A stretch of 64,000 nucleotides of DNA, taken from contig JACCEP010000001.1 of NCBI GenBank assembly GCA_013416395.1, positions 806,001 through 870,000 of the forward strand, given 5' to 3'. This document shows positions 17,078 through 25,930 of the stretch, piece after piece. Every line of letters starts with the position of its first letter. Within the stretch, counting starts at the first letter, position 1. The notes under the pieces are model-generated. The model was not told the origin of the DNA and searched no databases. It was given only the letters and a program-made list of their open reading frames with translations. Origin of the DNA: Alcaligenaceae bacterium (GTDB lineage: Bacteria; Pseudomonadota; Gammaproteobacteria; Burkholderiales; Burkholderiaceae_B). The translations under genes and the position numbers were made by a program.

Positions 17078-17914
17078 ATGTCGATAACCCAGAGTGCAAC
17101 AAGCCCTGCCGCTCAGGGGCTGGCGCAACAGCCTCTTGAAGCCGAGGGGCGGATTAAGCTTACGCTAATGGGTACAGGCAATGCCGCGCAGGTGCCTGTT
17201 TACAACTGCCCGTGCCGGGCCTGCGAACGTGCGAGACATGTGCCGCGCTTTCGGCGCGGGCCATGTTCGGCCCTGATCGAAACCGGCACCGAGCGTTGGC
17301 TCATCGATGCAGGCCTCACAGATCTGACAGAACGTTTTCCACCAGCAAGCCTGAGCGGAATCCTGCTGACGCATTACCACGCTGACCACGCGCAGGGCCT
17401 GCTGCACCTGCGCTGGGGTACAGGAATGCGCATCTCGGTATTGGGCCCTCCAGACCCCGAAGGGCTGGCTGATCTTTACAAGCATCCAGGCATTCTGGAT
17501 TTCTCCAGAACGCTGGAAGCGTTCAATACGATCACCCTGGGCAGTCTGCGCGTTACGCCAGTGACGCTGTCGCACTCCCGGCTCACTTTTGGCTACGTAC
17601 TGGAACGTGCTGGCCGTCGCATTGCCTATCTGACTGACACGGTTGGGCTACCGCAAGACACGACCGAATTCCTGACGCGCGAGACGCTTGACCTGTTGGT
17701 GCTGGATTGCACCCATGCGCCCGCCACACACGCGCCGCGTAACCACAATGATCTGCCACGTGCGCTCGAGTCAATAGAGATGCTGCAGCCACGCTTCGCC
17801 GTGCTCACGCATATAGGACACGAGCTTGATGCCTATCTTATGGACAACAATGATCTCGACGAGACTCGCATTGCTGTCGGCTATGACGGAGATGTCTTCA
17901 GCGTGGCTGACTGA
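17078..17914 (+). CDS. phnP: Phosphoribosyl 1,2-cyclic phosphate phosphodiesterase
   Basis: A 278-residue metallo-beta-lactamase-fold enzyme that opens ribose 1,2-cyclic phosphate to ribose 1,5-bisphosphate. The metal motif HYHADH is at 99-104, with later ligands in LTDTVG and THIGHELD. The NCPCRACERARH segment carries the cysteine pattern of the structural zinc site known in PhnP. The N-terminus has about 20 extra residues compared with E. coli. Last gene of the operon; no phnO or phnF is adjacent. Confidence 0.93.
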   Translation: MSITQSATSPAAQGLAQQPLEAEGRIKLTLMGTGNAAQVPVYNCPCRACERARHVPRFRRGPCSALIETGTERWLIDAGLTDLTERFPPASLSGILLTHYHADHAQGLLHLRWGTGMRISVLGPPDPEGLADLYKHPGILDFSRTLEAFNTITLGSLRVTPVTLSHSRLTFGYVLERAGRRIAYLTDTVGLPQDTTEFLTRETLDLLVLDCTHAPATHAPRNHNDLPRALESIEMLQPRFAVLTHIGHELDAYLMDNNDLDETRIAVGYDGDVFSVAD

Positions 17915-17922
17915 GTTTGCGA

Positions 17923-18777
17923 TTAACCCAGTTCGAACGTCGTCACGCCGAATATACGGTCCGTTACGATATCGGGCAGGTAATGGTTATACATGCGCGC
18001 CGTGCCGAACACCTCATGCATCCCCAGGTCGGCGGCAAGGCGCATGCCTTCTGTATTTGTTTCAGGTACATCCAGATAAACCGGTTCTTGATCTGCCGTG
18101 TTGCGGCTCAACGCCAGAAGTAATGATTCTGCAATGCCGCGATTGTCTGCAAATAATGGCCCAACCTTCCAGCCATCACGGCAACGACGAATAACGCCAT
18201 AGCCGCGTATCACCTCGTTTTCCAGCCATGCGAGTGCCACCGAATCGGGCTGGTTGAGCCAGGCGTCAAGAAAAGTGGGGCGTGATGCCGGAAAACACCG
18301 CCGATCGTAGCGGGCAAGGCTGTGTGCATCGATATGTTTTACAGACACTATATTGGGCGTCGTGACAGGCTCGTTTTGCAAACGGTTTTGCCATGCGTAA
18401 CGTATATTGCTATAGGCCAAACTGAACCCAGACTTGCGATAATTGGCCTGCTGTTCCTGTACACCGTCCAGCCCGATATTGCGTGTGCCGAACTGTTCGA
18501 GGGCACTGTTCCACAATTGCATGCCATATCCCCGGCCGCGATACCCGGGCGCCACAATATAAAATCCAAGAAACCCGAAACCTGGCCCGTAACGCACTGC
18601 AGAGATACAGCCGATCGGCTCATCATCTAACAGGCCAACCAAAAAGCCGCCCGGGTCCGTTGCAAAGAAGGCATCGGCATCGTGAATACCTGGATTCCAA
18701 CCTTCATTGGCGGCGAGCGCCACCGCAAAATTCAGTTCATCGCGGCGCATCGCACGGATTTGATAGGTTCCCGCCAT
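17923..18777 (-). CDS. Two-domain GNAT family N-acetyltransferase
   Basis: A 284-residue protein. Residues 1-135 are a GNAT domain with the acetyl-CoA loop motif APGYRGRGYGMQLW; the second half resembles the YitH/Acetyltransf_18 type C-terminal domain (LARYDRRCFPASRPTFLDAWLNQ). The substrate is unknown. It ends eight bases from phnP, convergently, so it is not a phnO-like operon member. It lies 61 bases downstream of the LysR gene on the same strand and may be read with it. Confidence 0.8.
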   Translation of the reverse strand: MAGTYQIRAMRRDELNFAVALAANEGWNPGIHDADAFFATDPGGFLVGLLDDEPIGCISAVRYGPGFGFLGFYIVAPGYRGRGYGMQLWNSALEQFGTRNIGLDGVQEQQANYRKSGFSLAYSNIRYAWQNRLQNEPVTTPNIVSVKHIDAHSLARYDRRCFPASRPTFLDAWLNQPDSVALAWLENEVIRGYGVIRRCRDGWKVGPLFADNRGIAESLLLALSRNTADQEPVYLDVPETNTEGMRLAADLGMHEVFGTARMYNHYLPDIVTDRIFGVTTFELG

Positions 18778-18838
18778 AGGTGTCTCCGTTTTTATCGTGT
18801 ATTTCTAGTTGTTTGGACAGCATACCTGACCTGCCCCA

Positions 18839-19768
18839 TCAAAAAGCAGGGCGCTGCCCGCCTTCTTTGCCCCAATTGTGGAAATATTCTTCAAGATGGC
18901 TTACGCAAGACTTGATCTTGGCCGATGCGCTCAGGCGCTCGGGGTAAACCGCCCACACATTGGCCTCTTGCCGGTACTCTTTAAGAATATGCACCAGCTG
19001 GCCAGACTGCAGATGCTCTTGAGAATCCCAGATGGATCTGAGCATAATGCCATGCCCAGCCAGGGCCCAGGCCACTGCGATCTCGCCGTTGTTGGTCGTC
19101 AGGCTGCCGTCGACTTTTACGTTAATGCTCTTGTTTCGTCTGCTGAGTTTCCAGATGCCTACCGGGTGGTCGCGCTCTCTGATCACCAGGCAATTGTGTT
19201 CTGAAAGATCGCTGATTTTTCTCGGCGTGCCATGTGTTTGCAGATACTCGGGTGAGGCGCACAGAATTCGGTGGTTGCTGGCCAGTTTTCGAGCAATGTA
19301 GTTGGGGTCAATGATGTCGCCAATGCGTACGTCAAGATCGAATTTATCTCTCGCAAGGTCAACCAGGCGATCAAACACCTCAAGCTTTATCTGCACTTCG
19401 GGGTGTTTTCTTGAATACTGTGCCAGGCTCTGTGCGACAACACGTCGGCCAAACCCAAAACTGGTCGATACCCGCAGTATCCCGCGTGGCTCACCCTTCA
19501 TCAGATCAATCTGGTTTTGCAGACCGTCCACGCTCAACAGTATGTGCTGAGCCTGGCTGTACACATGCTCGCCTTGCTCGGTAAGTGAAACCTGCCTGGT
19601 GGTGCGATGGAAAAGCCTCGCGCCCAGATCGGTTTCGAGCTGCTGTATGCGCTTGGTAACGAAGGCGGGCGACACCCCCATCATTTGTGCTGTTTTGGCA
19701 AAACTCTGGTAATCAGCCACCTCGCACAGTATGCGCAGGTTCTGTAGCGAAAATTGATTATTAACCAT
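18839..19768 (-). CDS. LysR family transcriptional regulator, DmlR/TtdR-like
   Basis: A 309-residue LysR regulator: winged helix-turn-helix at about 5-65 (FAKTAQMMGVSPAFVTKRIQQLE) and a periplasmic-binding-like effector domain from about 90. The overall look (SLTEQGEHVYSQAQHILLSVDGLQNQI, GILRVSTSFGFGRRVV) is close to regulators of malate and tartrate dehydrogenase genes. It is divergent from the amidase-TRAP-dehydrogenase cluster, and the 96-base gap holds two direct repeats, so it most likely controls that cluster. Confidence 0.88.
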   Translation of the reverse strand: MVNNQFSLQNLRILCEVADYQSFAKTAQMMGVSPAFVTKRIQQLETDLGARLFHRTTRQVSLTEQGEHVYSQAQHILLSVDGLQNQIDLMKGEPRGILRVSTSFGFGRRVVAQSLAQYSRKHPEVQIKLEVFDRLVDLARDKFDLDVRIGDIIDPNYIARKLASNHRILCASPEYLQTHGTPRKISDLSEHNCLVIRERDHPVGIWKLSRRNKSINVKVDGSLTTNNGEIAVAWALAGHGIMLRSIWDSQEHLQSGQLVHILKEYRQEANVWAVYPERLSASAKIKSCVSHLEEYFHNWGKEGGQRPAF

Positions 19769-19782
19769 AGGTAAATACTGTT

Positions 19783-19834
19783 TTTCCGTGTAGACCTTGG
19801 CATTGTAGTGATTTTCCCCCTAGACTTGCCATTC
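19783..19834. promoter_or_regulatory. Direct repeat pair in the lysR-amidase promoter region
   Basis: TTTTCC-N3-TAGAC(C)TTG-N-CATT occurs twice, at 19783-19805 and 19813-19834, with starts 30 bases apart (about three helical turns). The second copy ends about 30 bases before the amidase start. The spacing and location suit a LysR regulator binding on one DNA face. Confidence 0.5.
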
Positions 19835-19864
19835 GGCTCAACGTTTAAAACTAGTTAAGAAGCC

Positions 19865-21262
19865 ATGGGGACAAAATTTAAATCACTCAAAGACATCCAT
19901 GTCGGTTTGCGTACTGGCGAACTGACCGCTGAGGCACTGGTGCAGTCTTGCATAGCCAACTACGCACGGCTCGAACCCACGCTGCACGCCTATAAATCAT
20001 GGGGTGGTGAAGCGGCGTTAAAAAATGCACGCGCCGCCGACACACTCTTCGCATCAGGTATAGATCTGGGCCCGCTCATGGGCATACCGGTGTCAGTAAA
20101 GGATTTGTACGGCGTGCCGGGCTTTCCGACATTTGCCGGCTCGTCCGAGGCCTTGTCCACATCCTGGGAGGAGCCGGGGCCTGTCATGCAGAGCGCGCTG
20201 CGGCAGCTTGCACTCGTTATGGGCAAATCACACACCGTCGAGTTTGCCTTTGGCGGCATCGGCATTAATGCGCATTGGGGCACCCCTGTTAACCCCTGGA
20301 GTGTCGGCGAACCGCGCATTCCGGGTGGATCAAGTTCGGGTGCAGGTGTGTCACTTGCTCAAGGATCGGCGCTTGTTGCGTTTGGCACGGACACCGCCGG
20401 GTCGGTGCGCATACCGGCCTCACTGACGGGTACCGTAGGTTTCAAGCCGACCTTGGGGCGCTGGCCGGGCGAAGGTATTGTTCCGCTGTCTTCCTCGCTC
20501 GATACGCCGGGCATACTGGCACGCTCTGTTGAAGACGTAGCGTTTGCCTTTACGGCGATCGATGCCATGCTGACAGGTAAGCAGGCCGAGCCATTAAGCC
20601 TGCCTTCGATGTCGTCGTTGCGCATAGGCGTACCCGACCACTTTTTCTGGGATGGCGCTGACCCCGCGATTATTCGCGAAGTGGAAGCGGCCATCGCAAA
20701 GCTTGACGCAGCAGGCGCAACAGTAAGCCGCATTACCTTGCCGCGCTGCGATGAGGTGTATGGCATTTTCGGTCGTGGCGGGCTCGCCGCATCAGAGCTT
20801 TGCGCTTTTCTAGCCGACACCATGCCTCACAAGCTCGAACAGCTTGATCCCGTCGTAAGAATGCGGGTCGAAGCCGCAGAGTCTGTTTCGTCTGTGGAGT
20901 ACTTGCGTCGTCGCACGGCCCTGAATACCGCCGCACGCGAAGCCGCTGCCCTGTTTGCAGAGGTTGACGTCATCGTAACGCCTACGGTGGCCATCTCGCC
21001 GCCATGCATTAGCGAGCTGGCAGACGGTGACGCCTATCGCCACGCAAACATGATGACGTTGCGCAATACCAGTATCGCCAACCTTATGGGGTTGTGCGCA
21101 ATCAGTATGCCGGTGGGTAAAGACGGGCTTGGCATGCCCATAGGTATGCAGCTTATGGGCGGGCCTCATCAGGACGTCAAGCTGCTTGCCATTTCAATTT
21201 TGCTGGAAAACAAGCTGGGCAAGCCCATTGATGTATTGGGCAGGCCCGCTTTGACGCAGTAA
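19865..21262 (+). CDS. Amidase-signature family hydrolase
   Basis: A 465-residue amidase. The Ser-cisSer-Lys triad is complete: K79 in VSVKDLYG, S156 in GGSSSGAG and S180 in GTDTAGSVRIPAS; the 24-residue spacing between the serines is canonical. It hydrolyses a carboxamide, or deaminates an enamine-like acid as some aminomuconate deaminases of this family do. It is the first gene after the divergent LysR gene and is followed by a dicarboxylate-type TRAP transporter, so the imported acid is a likely substrate. Confidence 0.88.
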   Translation: MGTKFKSLKDIHVGLRTGELTAEALVQSCIANYARLEPTLHAYKSWGGEAALKNARAADTLFASGIDLGPLMGIPVSVKDLYGVPGFPTFAGSSEALSTSWEEPGPVMQSALRQLALVMGKSHTVEFAFGGIGINAHWGTPVNPWSVGEPRIPGGSSSGAGVSLAQGSALVAFGTDTAGSVRIPASLTGTVGFKPTLGRWPGEGIVPLSSSLDTPGILARSVEDVAFAFTAIDAMLTGKQAEPLSLPSMSSLRIGVPDHFFWDGADPAIIREVEAAIAKLDAAGATVSRITLPRCDEVYGIFGRGGLAASELCAFLADTMPHKLEQLDPVVRMRVEAAESVSSVEYLRRRTALNTAAREAAALFAEVDVIVTPTVAISPPCISELADGDAYRHANMMTLRNTSIANLMGLCAISMPVGKDGLGMPIGMQLMGGPHQDVKLLAISILLENKLGKPIDVLGRPALTQ

Positions 21263-21298
21263 TCACAACTGCACACGATCCATAAAAAGGGAGCAACC

Positions 21299-22294
21299 AT
21301 GTTTAAAGTAACACTCAAGAAAATCGGGACCATAGCCATTGCCAGCATGCTGGCCGGCGGCTCGGCATATGCAGCAGAATTTAACTTTACGTTTGCGCAC
21401 GTGCTGACGGAAAGCACGCCTAATGCCAAGGCAGCCGTCAAGTTCAAGGAAGAAGTCGAGAAAAACTCGAAGGGCCGTATTCAGATCAATGTGCGTCCTG
21501 CCGCACAACTTGGCGGTGACGTCGAGATTATTGAGCAGACCCAGATGAACCTGGTGCAAATTGCCATACCGCCCACGGGCAACCTGGCCAACTTCCAGGC
21601 AAAAATGTTTCTGTTTGACCTTCCCTACTTGATGGAAGACACGGCTGCCATGAAACGCCTGCTCGACGGTGATGTTGGCCGTGAGCTGCTGGATACGCTG
21701 TCGGACAACAATCTTTACGGTGTGAACTACTGGGGTGCGGGTTTCCGTCACATGACCAACAACATTCGCCCCATCGAAGAGCCTGACAGCCTCAAGAACA
21801 TCAAGATGCGCACGCTTCAGGCTCCGACAATTCTTGCTACGTACCGCACGTTCGGTGCCAACCCTACCGCCATGGCCTATACCGAGGTGTATAACGGCTT
21901 GCAGCAGGGCGTGGTAGAGGGGCAGGAAAACCCGTTGGCCAATATTGATTCGATGAAGTTCTACGAAGTGCAGAAGTACATGACGCTGACAGGGCATGCC
22001 TACCACACGTACGCCGCCGTCGTGAACAAAGCGGCGTGGGAATCACTGCCACCAGACTTGCAACAGGTTATGCGCGACGCGTTTGATGTGGGTCGTGATT
22101 ACGCACGTGAGCTGACAGAACAAGACGAGACAAAGATTCTCGAAAACATCAAGGGTCAGATTGAGATTCGCGAGCTTACCCCCGAAGGCAAAGCCAAGTT
22201 TGTCGAGAAATCCAAGGCCATCTACAAGCAGTTTGAGCGTGAAGTGACGCCTGAACTGATGCAGAAAGCCATCAAGGCAGCTTCGGCTAACTAA
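21299..22294 (+). CDS. TRAP transporter periplasmic solute-binding protein, DctP family
   Basis: A 331-residue periplasmic protein with a signal peptide (about 1-25, ending SAYAA). DctP hallmarks are visible: FAHVLTESTPNAKAAVKFKEEV, the LGGDVEIIEQTQ segment, and the TEVYNGLQQGVVEGQENP motif with the arginine region around NIKMRTL that normally clamps a carboxylate. It binds an organic acid for DctQ/DctM. GGAGCAACC precedes the ATG. Confidence 0.92.
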   Translation: MFKVTLKKIGTIAIASMLAGGSAYAAEFNFTFAHVLTESTPNAKAAVKFKEEVEKNSKGRIQINVRPAAQLGGDVEIIEQTQMNLVQIAIPPTGNLANFQAKMFLFDLPYLMEDTAAMKRLLDGDVGRELLDTLSDNNLYGVNYWGAGFRHMTNNIRPIEEPDSLKNIKMRTLQAPTILATYRTFGANPTAMAYTEVYNGLQQGVVEGQENPLANIDSMKFYEVQKYMTLTGHAYHTYAAVVNKAAWESLPPDLQQVMRDAFDVGRDYARELTEQDETKILENIKGQIEIRELTPEGKAKFVEKSKAIYKQFEREVTPELMQKAIKAASAN

Positions 22295-22314
22295 AGGTAA
22301 AGCAGGGGCTCCCA

Positions 22315-22824
22315 ATGCTGGAATCAATAAATAAGATCATCGATCGCATAGAAGGGTTCGCGATGATAGTGCTGATGCTGGTTGCGACAGTCGTCGCCAT
22401 CGTGCAGGTCATCGCCCGGTATGTGTTCAACAACTCGCTGTCCTGGTCAGAAGAAACAATACTGTATTCACTGATCATTATGAGTTTTGTTGCCGGCAGC
22501 ATGGGGGTTCGGTACGCGGCGCATATTTGCGTCGAAGTACTGCCCCTGGTGGTAGGCCCGCGCCTGCAGATGGTGCTGAAATACATCGCCGCCATTCTGG
22601 GGGTGGCCTTTGCGCTGACCCTGGTTTATTACGGTGGTCGGCTTTATTTAAATACCCTGAAGATGGGACAGCTCTCCCCCGCAATGCGGATCCCGGTCGC
22701 GTACATCTATCTGATTATCCCTGTGTCTGGCTTTTCAATGTTGCTGCGTTATCTCTGGATTGTCGAAAGCCTCATAAAACACAAAGAATACAAGCCTCTG
22801 ACCATGGATATCAGCTCGACGTGA
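22315..22824 (+). CDS. TRAP transporter small permease, DctQ family
   Basis: A 169-residue membrane protein with four hydrophobic segments and the DctQ pattern QVIARYVFNNSLSWSEE near residue 30-50. It pairs with the large permease encoded 13 bases downstream and is sodium-coupled in known systems. Confidence 0.9.
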   Translation: MLESINKIIDRIEGFAMIVLMLVATVVAIVQVIARYVFNNSLSWSEETILYSLIIMSFVAGSMGVRYAAHICVEVLPLVVGPRLQMVLKYIAAILGVAFALTLVYYGGRLYLNTLKMGQLSPAMRIPVAYIYLIIPVSGFSMLLRYLWIVESLIKHKEYKPLTMDISST

Positions 22825-22837
22825 GCAAGGACCACAC

Positions 22838-24112
22838 ATGATTTCCGCACTCGTACCCATCTTCTTCAGCGTGCTGCTGTTTGGTCTTCCCATTTTTGCA
22901 GCACTGGCTCTTACCGTAACCCTCACACTTTATTTCTTCGGAGCGATCGACCCGCTGGTCGTGCCCATGCGCATGTTCTCGGGCATGAACAACTTTTCGC
23001 TCATGTCCATCCCGTTTTTCATTCTGGCAGCAGAGTTGATGCGCATTGGGGGCCTGTCTGACCGACTGATCGGCCTTGCTCGTGCATTGATCGGTTGGAT
23101 GCCGGGTGGGCTGGCAGCCGCTACCGTGCTGTCATGCTTGTTTTTTGGGTCGATTTCAGGCTCAAGCCCCGCTACCGTCATCGCCATTGGCACCATCATG
23201 TTTCCGGCGTTGGTGGCTGCCGGGTATGACAAGTATTTTTCCATCGGTCTGATCGCCACGGCGGGTACGCTGGGCCCTATTGTTCCACCCAGCATCGCAC
23301 TGATCATTTATGGCTCAGTAACAGGCTCATCAGTGGGCAAGCTATTTGCGGCCGGCCTGATTCCGGCGATTTTGATTGCGTCCATTCTCATTTTGTACTG
23401 CTGCCTGTATTCCCTGAAAAAGGGGTATCCGCGCGAGAAATTTCCCACTGCGGGCGAAATATGGATTGCGGTAAAACGATCACTCTGGGGGCTGGGGCTT
23501 CCTGTTATTTTGCTCGGTGGCATTTATTCGGGCATGTTTACGCCAACAGAGTCGGCAGCAGCGGCTTGTCTGTATGGCTGGTTTGTCGGTACCGTCATTT
23601 ATCGCACCATTTCGGTTAAAGGCCTGTTCGAGATACTGCGCAATACCGGCCTGTTGTCAGGCACGCTGCTGTTGATTACGGCTGGTGCTGCGGCCTTCTC
23701 CTGGATACTTGCCAGCACCGGCGCTCCCACCATGCTGGCCACCAAGGTCTTGGCGGGCACCACATCGCCAGTTGCCGTCATGGGCCTGTTCAACCTGATC
23801 ATGCTGGTAGCGGGTGCCGTTCTGGACAGTGCCTCGGCAATTATTGTGCTGGCACCCCTTATGCAGCCTATTGCGGCTCAGGTTGGTGTAGACCCCATTC
23901 ACTTTGGCATCATCACACTGGTTAACCTGTCGGTGGGCATGCTAACCCCGCCGGTCGGGCTCAACCTGTTCGTCGCCATGGGTATCGCCAGAATGTCGTT
24001 GTTCGAGGTATTCAGAGCCGCCTTGCCGACCATCATGCTCATGGTGGGGGCGTTGATCCTGATTACCTATATTCCATGGATAAGCATGGTCATTCCTAAT
24101 GCGCTCTATTAA
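22838..24112 (+). CDS. TRAP transporter large permease, DctM family
   Basis: A 424-residue inner-membrane protein with a dozen or so hydrophobic segments. DctM motifs are present: PFFILAAELM, GSISGSSPATVIAIG, GTLGPIVPPSIALIIYG and LTPPVGLNLFVAMGIA. It forms the ion-driven transport channel. Start supported by AAGGA. Confidence 0.92.
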   Translation: MISALVPIFFSVLLFGLPIFAALALTVTLTLYFFGAIDPLVVPMRMFSGMNNFSLMSIPFFILAAELMRIGGLSDRLIGLARALIGWMPGGLAAATVLSCLFFGSISGSSPATVIAIGTIMFPALVAAGYDKYFSIGLIATAGTLGPIVPPSIALIIYGSVTGSSVGKLFAAGLIPAILIASILILYCCLYSLKKGYPREKFPTAGEIWIAVKRSLWGLGLPVILLGGIYSGMFTPTESAAAACLYGWFVGTVIYRTISVKGLFEILRNTGLLSGTLLLITAGAAAFSWILASTGAPTMLATKVLAGTTSPVAVMGLFNLIMLVAGAVLDSASAIIVLAPLMQPIAAQVGVDPIHFGIITLVNLSVGMLTPPVGLNLFVAMGIARMSLFEVFRAALPTIMLMVGALILITYIPWISMVIPNALY

Positions 24113-24124
24113 AGGAAGCCCAAC

Positions 24125-24886
24125 ATGATAGAAGCTGTTTTATTTCAGGCCGGCAACTACCGTTTCGTGCCTAGCGGTGTTCTGCAGTACTCGGGTGGCG
24201 CGGCCGCCGAAGAAGGCTACACCATTCGCCGGGTGGTATTTTCGAAACCCGTGCCGGTGGAGGAAGGCTTTCGCAGAATCGCCGATATCTTGCGCGAAGA
24301 AGACCGGCCGCTTACCGCACTGTGTGGCTGCGAGCTAAGATCGCCCGCGCAGGCAACGGAAAGTGGCTTCTCGTCATTTAATGAGCTGTATGTGCAGACG
24401 TTGAAAGACTGGGGTATTTGCGATGGCGTAAACAACCCTGTGGCGCGCAGCAACGTGTGCCCAGAAGTCGACCCGCCTGCACAACCTTCGTTTTATGCCT
24501 TCAGTTATACCGTGCCATCCGAAGCGGCAGAAAATACGTTTGTGGTCGCCGGAAGCAGCGAAGTGCCCGAAGGCCGCTCCAACTACAAAGACCATCTCAT
24601 ACGGTATCAAGATCTTTCCCCCGAAGGCCTGCTTGAAAAAGCCCGCTGGGTGCTAACTGAAATGGAAAGGCGTCTGGCTGTTCTGGGTTACGACTGGAGC
24701 CATTGCACGGGCACGCAGCTGTATATTGTGCATAACCCGCATCCGTTTCTTGCTCAAGAGTTTGCACGCCGTGGCGCCATGCGGTTTGGGCTTAACTGGC
24801 ACTACGTCAGGCCGCCCGTTGTCGACATGGAATTCGAAATGGACTGTCGTCGTGTGCTGAACGAACGCGTTGTCGTGGTGGACTGA
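24125..24886 (+). CDS. RidA/YjgF-like protein of unknown function, possible tandem domain
   Basis: A 253-residue protein without a named function that I can establish. It carries a cysteine-rich middle (LTALCGCELRSPAQ, ARSNVCPEVDPPAQPSFYAFSYTVP), then FVVAGSSEVPEGR and a C-terminal half whose order (LxEMERRLAVLGYDW, YIVHNPHPF, RPPVVDMEFEMDCRRV) parallels RidA-type imine deaminases. I recall similar proteins being labelled 2-amino-5-chloromuconate deaminase CnbZ, but cannot verify that. Embedded between a TRAP transporter and an asparaginase, it probably handles an enamine, imine or amino-acid intermediate. It begins after AAGGAAG. Confidence 0.6.
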   Translation: MIEAVLFQAGNYRFVPSGVLQYSGGAAAEEGYTIRRVVFSKPVPVEEGFRRIADILREEDRPLTALCGCELRSPAQATESGFSSFNELYVQTLKDWGICDGVNNPVARSNVCPEVDPPAQPSFYAFSYTVPSEAAENTFVVAGSSEVPEGRSNYKDHLIRYQDLSPEGLLEKARWVLTEMERRLAVLGYDWSHCTGTQLYIVHNPHPFLAQEFARRGAMRFGLNWHYVRPPVVDMEFEMDCRRVLNERVVVVD

Positions 24887-24889
24887 GCA

Positions 24890-25879
24890 ATGCGTAAAAA
24901 AGTTGTTGTGCTGTCAACGGGCGGCACCATTGCTAGTGCGCCGGCCGAAGGCGGCAGAAATGTGTCGGGTGCCTTGCAGGGTGCTGAACTGGTCAGCAAA
25001 ATCGAGCTTCATGCAGATATTGAGGTCGAGGTACGCTCGGTTTTCCAGAAACCCAGCAATGCCATTACGCTTGCCGATGTGGCTGCGTTGCGTGAAGCGT
25101 GTTTGGGCATCATCGCAGAAGGGCAGGCCTGCGGCATTGTCATTACGCATGGCACAGACACCCTCGAAGACACGGCTTACTATCTTGAAAGCTCGCTGGA
25201 TGCGGCCAATGTCGCCATCGTGGTGACCGGGTCGCAGCGCGTCCCGCACGCCATGGGCACTGACGCTTATGTCAATCTAAAAAATGCCATTCTTACCGCA
25301 GCCAGTGAGCAGGCGCGCGGCTTAGGCGTGCTGGTGGTGTTTAACGAAACCATTTTCAGCGCCTGCTTCGTCAGAAAGGTCAGCAGCTATCAACTTAATG
25401 GCTTTGATGCGCCTGGCTATGGTTTTCTGGGCCTTATCGATAATGGGGCGATTACGCTGTACCAAAAGCCGATCAGGCTGCCGGTATTAACGCCCTCTGG
25501 CGCAGTGCCAGCCGTGGACATTATTCCTGTTTACCTTGACGCACGGCCAGTACTGCTTGAAGCCGCTATTTCGGGCGGCGCAAAAGGCATTGTTATTGAC
25601 GCCGTAGGGCGGGGGCATGTGCCGCCAACCTGGGTGCCGTCTATCGAACGTGCCATTGAACAGGGCGTGCCTGTTATCGTTTGTTCATCGACCTTGCATG
25701 GGCCGGTGTTTCAGGCCTACGAATTTGCGGGCTCATTGCACAATCTCGAAACCGCGGGTGCGGTCGGTATCAGCGGGCTTTCCGCAAGAAAGGCGCGCAT
25801 CAGGCTTGCGCTGGCGCTGGCCGCCGGCAACCGCACGGATCGCGCATCTTTGCTCAGCGCCTTCGGCGCAACAGCCTGA
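24890..25879 (+). CDS. Asparaginase family protein
   Basis: A 329-residue L-asparaginase-like hydrolase. The first catalytic Thr lies in STGGTIAS (T13) and the second triad part in HGTDTLEDTAYYLE (T89, D90). No signal peptide is seen, so it is cytosolic. Its place in a dicarboxylate-uptake cluster suggests that the natural substrate may be an asparagine-like or other omega-amide of the imported acid. It begins four bases after the previous stop; the ribosome site is weak, implying translational coupling. Confidence 0.88.
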   Translation: MRKKVVVLSTGGTIASAPAEGGRNVSGALQGAELVSKIELHADIEVEVRSVFQKPSNAITLADVAALREACLGIIAEGQACGIVITHGTDTLEDTAYYLESSLDAANVAIVVTGSQRVPHAMGTDAYVNLKNAILTAASEQARGLGVLVVFNETIFSACFVRKVSSYQLNGFDAPGYGFLGLIDNGAITLYQKPIRLPVLTPSGAVPAVDIIPVYLDARPVLLEAAISGGAKGIVIDAVGRGHVPPTWVPSIERAIEQGVPVIVCSSTLHGPVFQAYEFAGSLHNLETAGAVGISGLSARKARIRLALALAAGNRTDRASLLSAFGATA

Positions 25880-25930
25880 TGTCAGGCAGCGTTACCCCAT
25901 AAACAACTTAAGTTACTAAAGAAGCGGAAC

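Noticed and set aside
17923-18777. Acetyltransferase as PhnO of the phosphonate operon
   Set aside because: It is on the opposite strand, has two domains and is about twice the size of PhnO.
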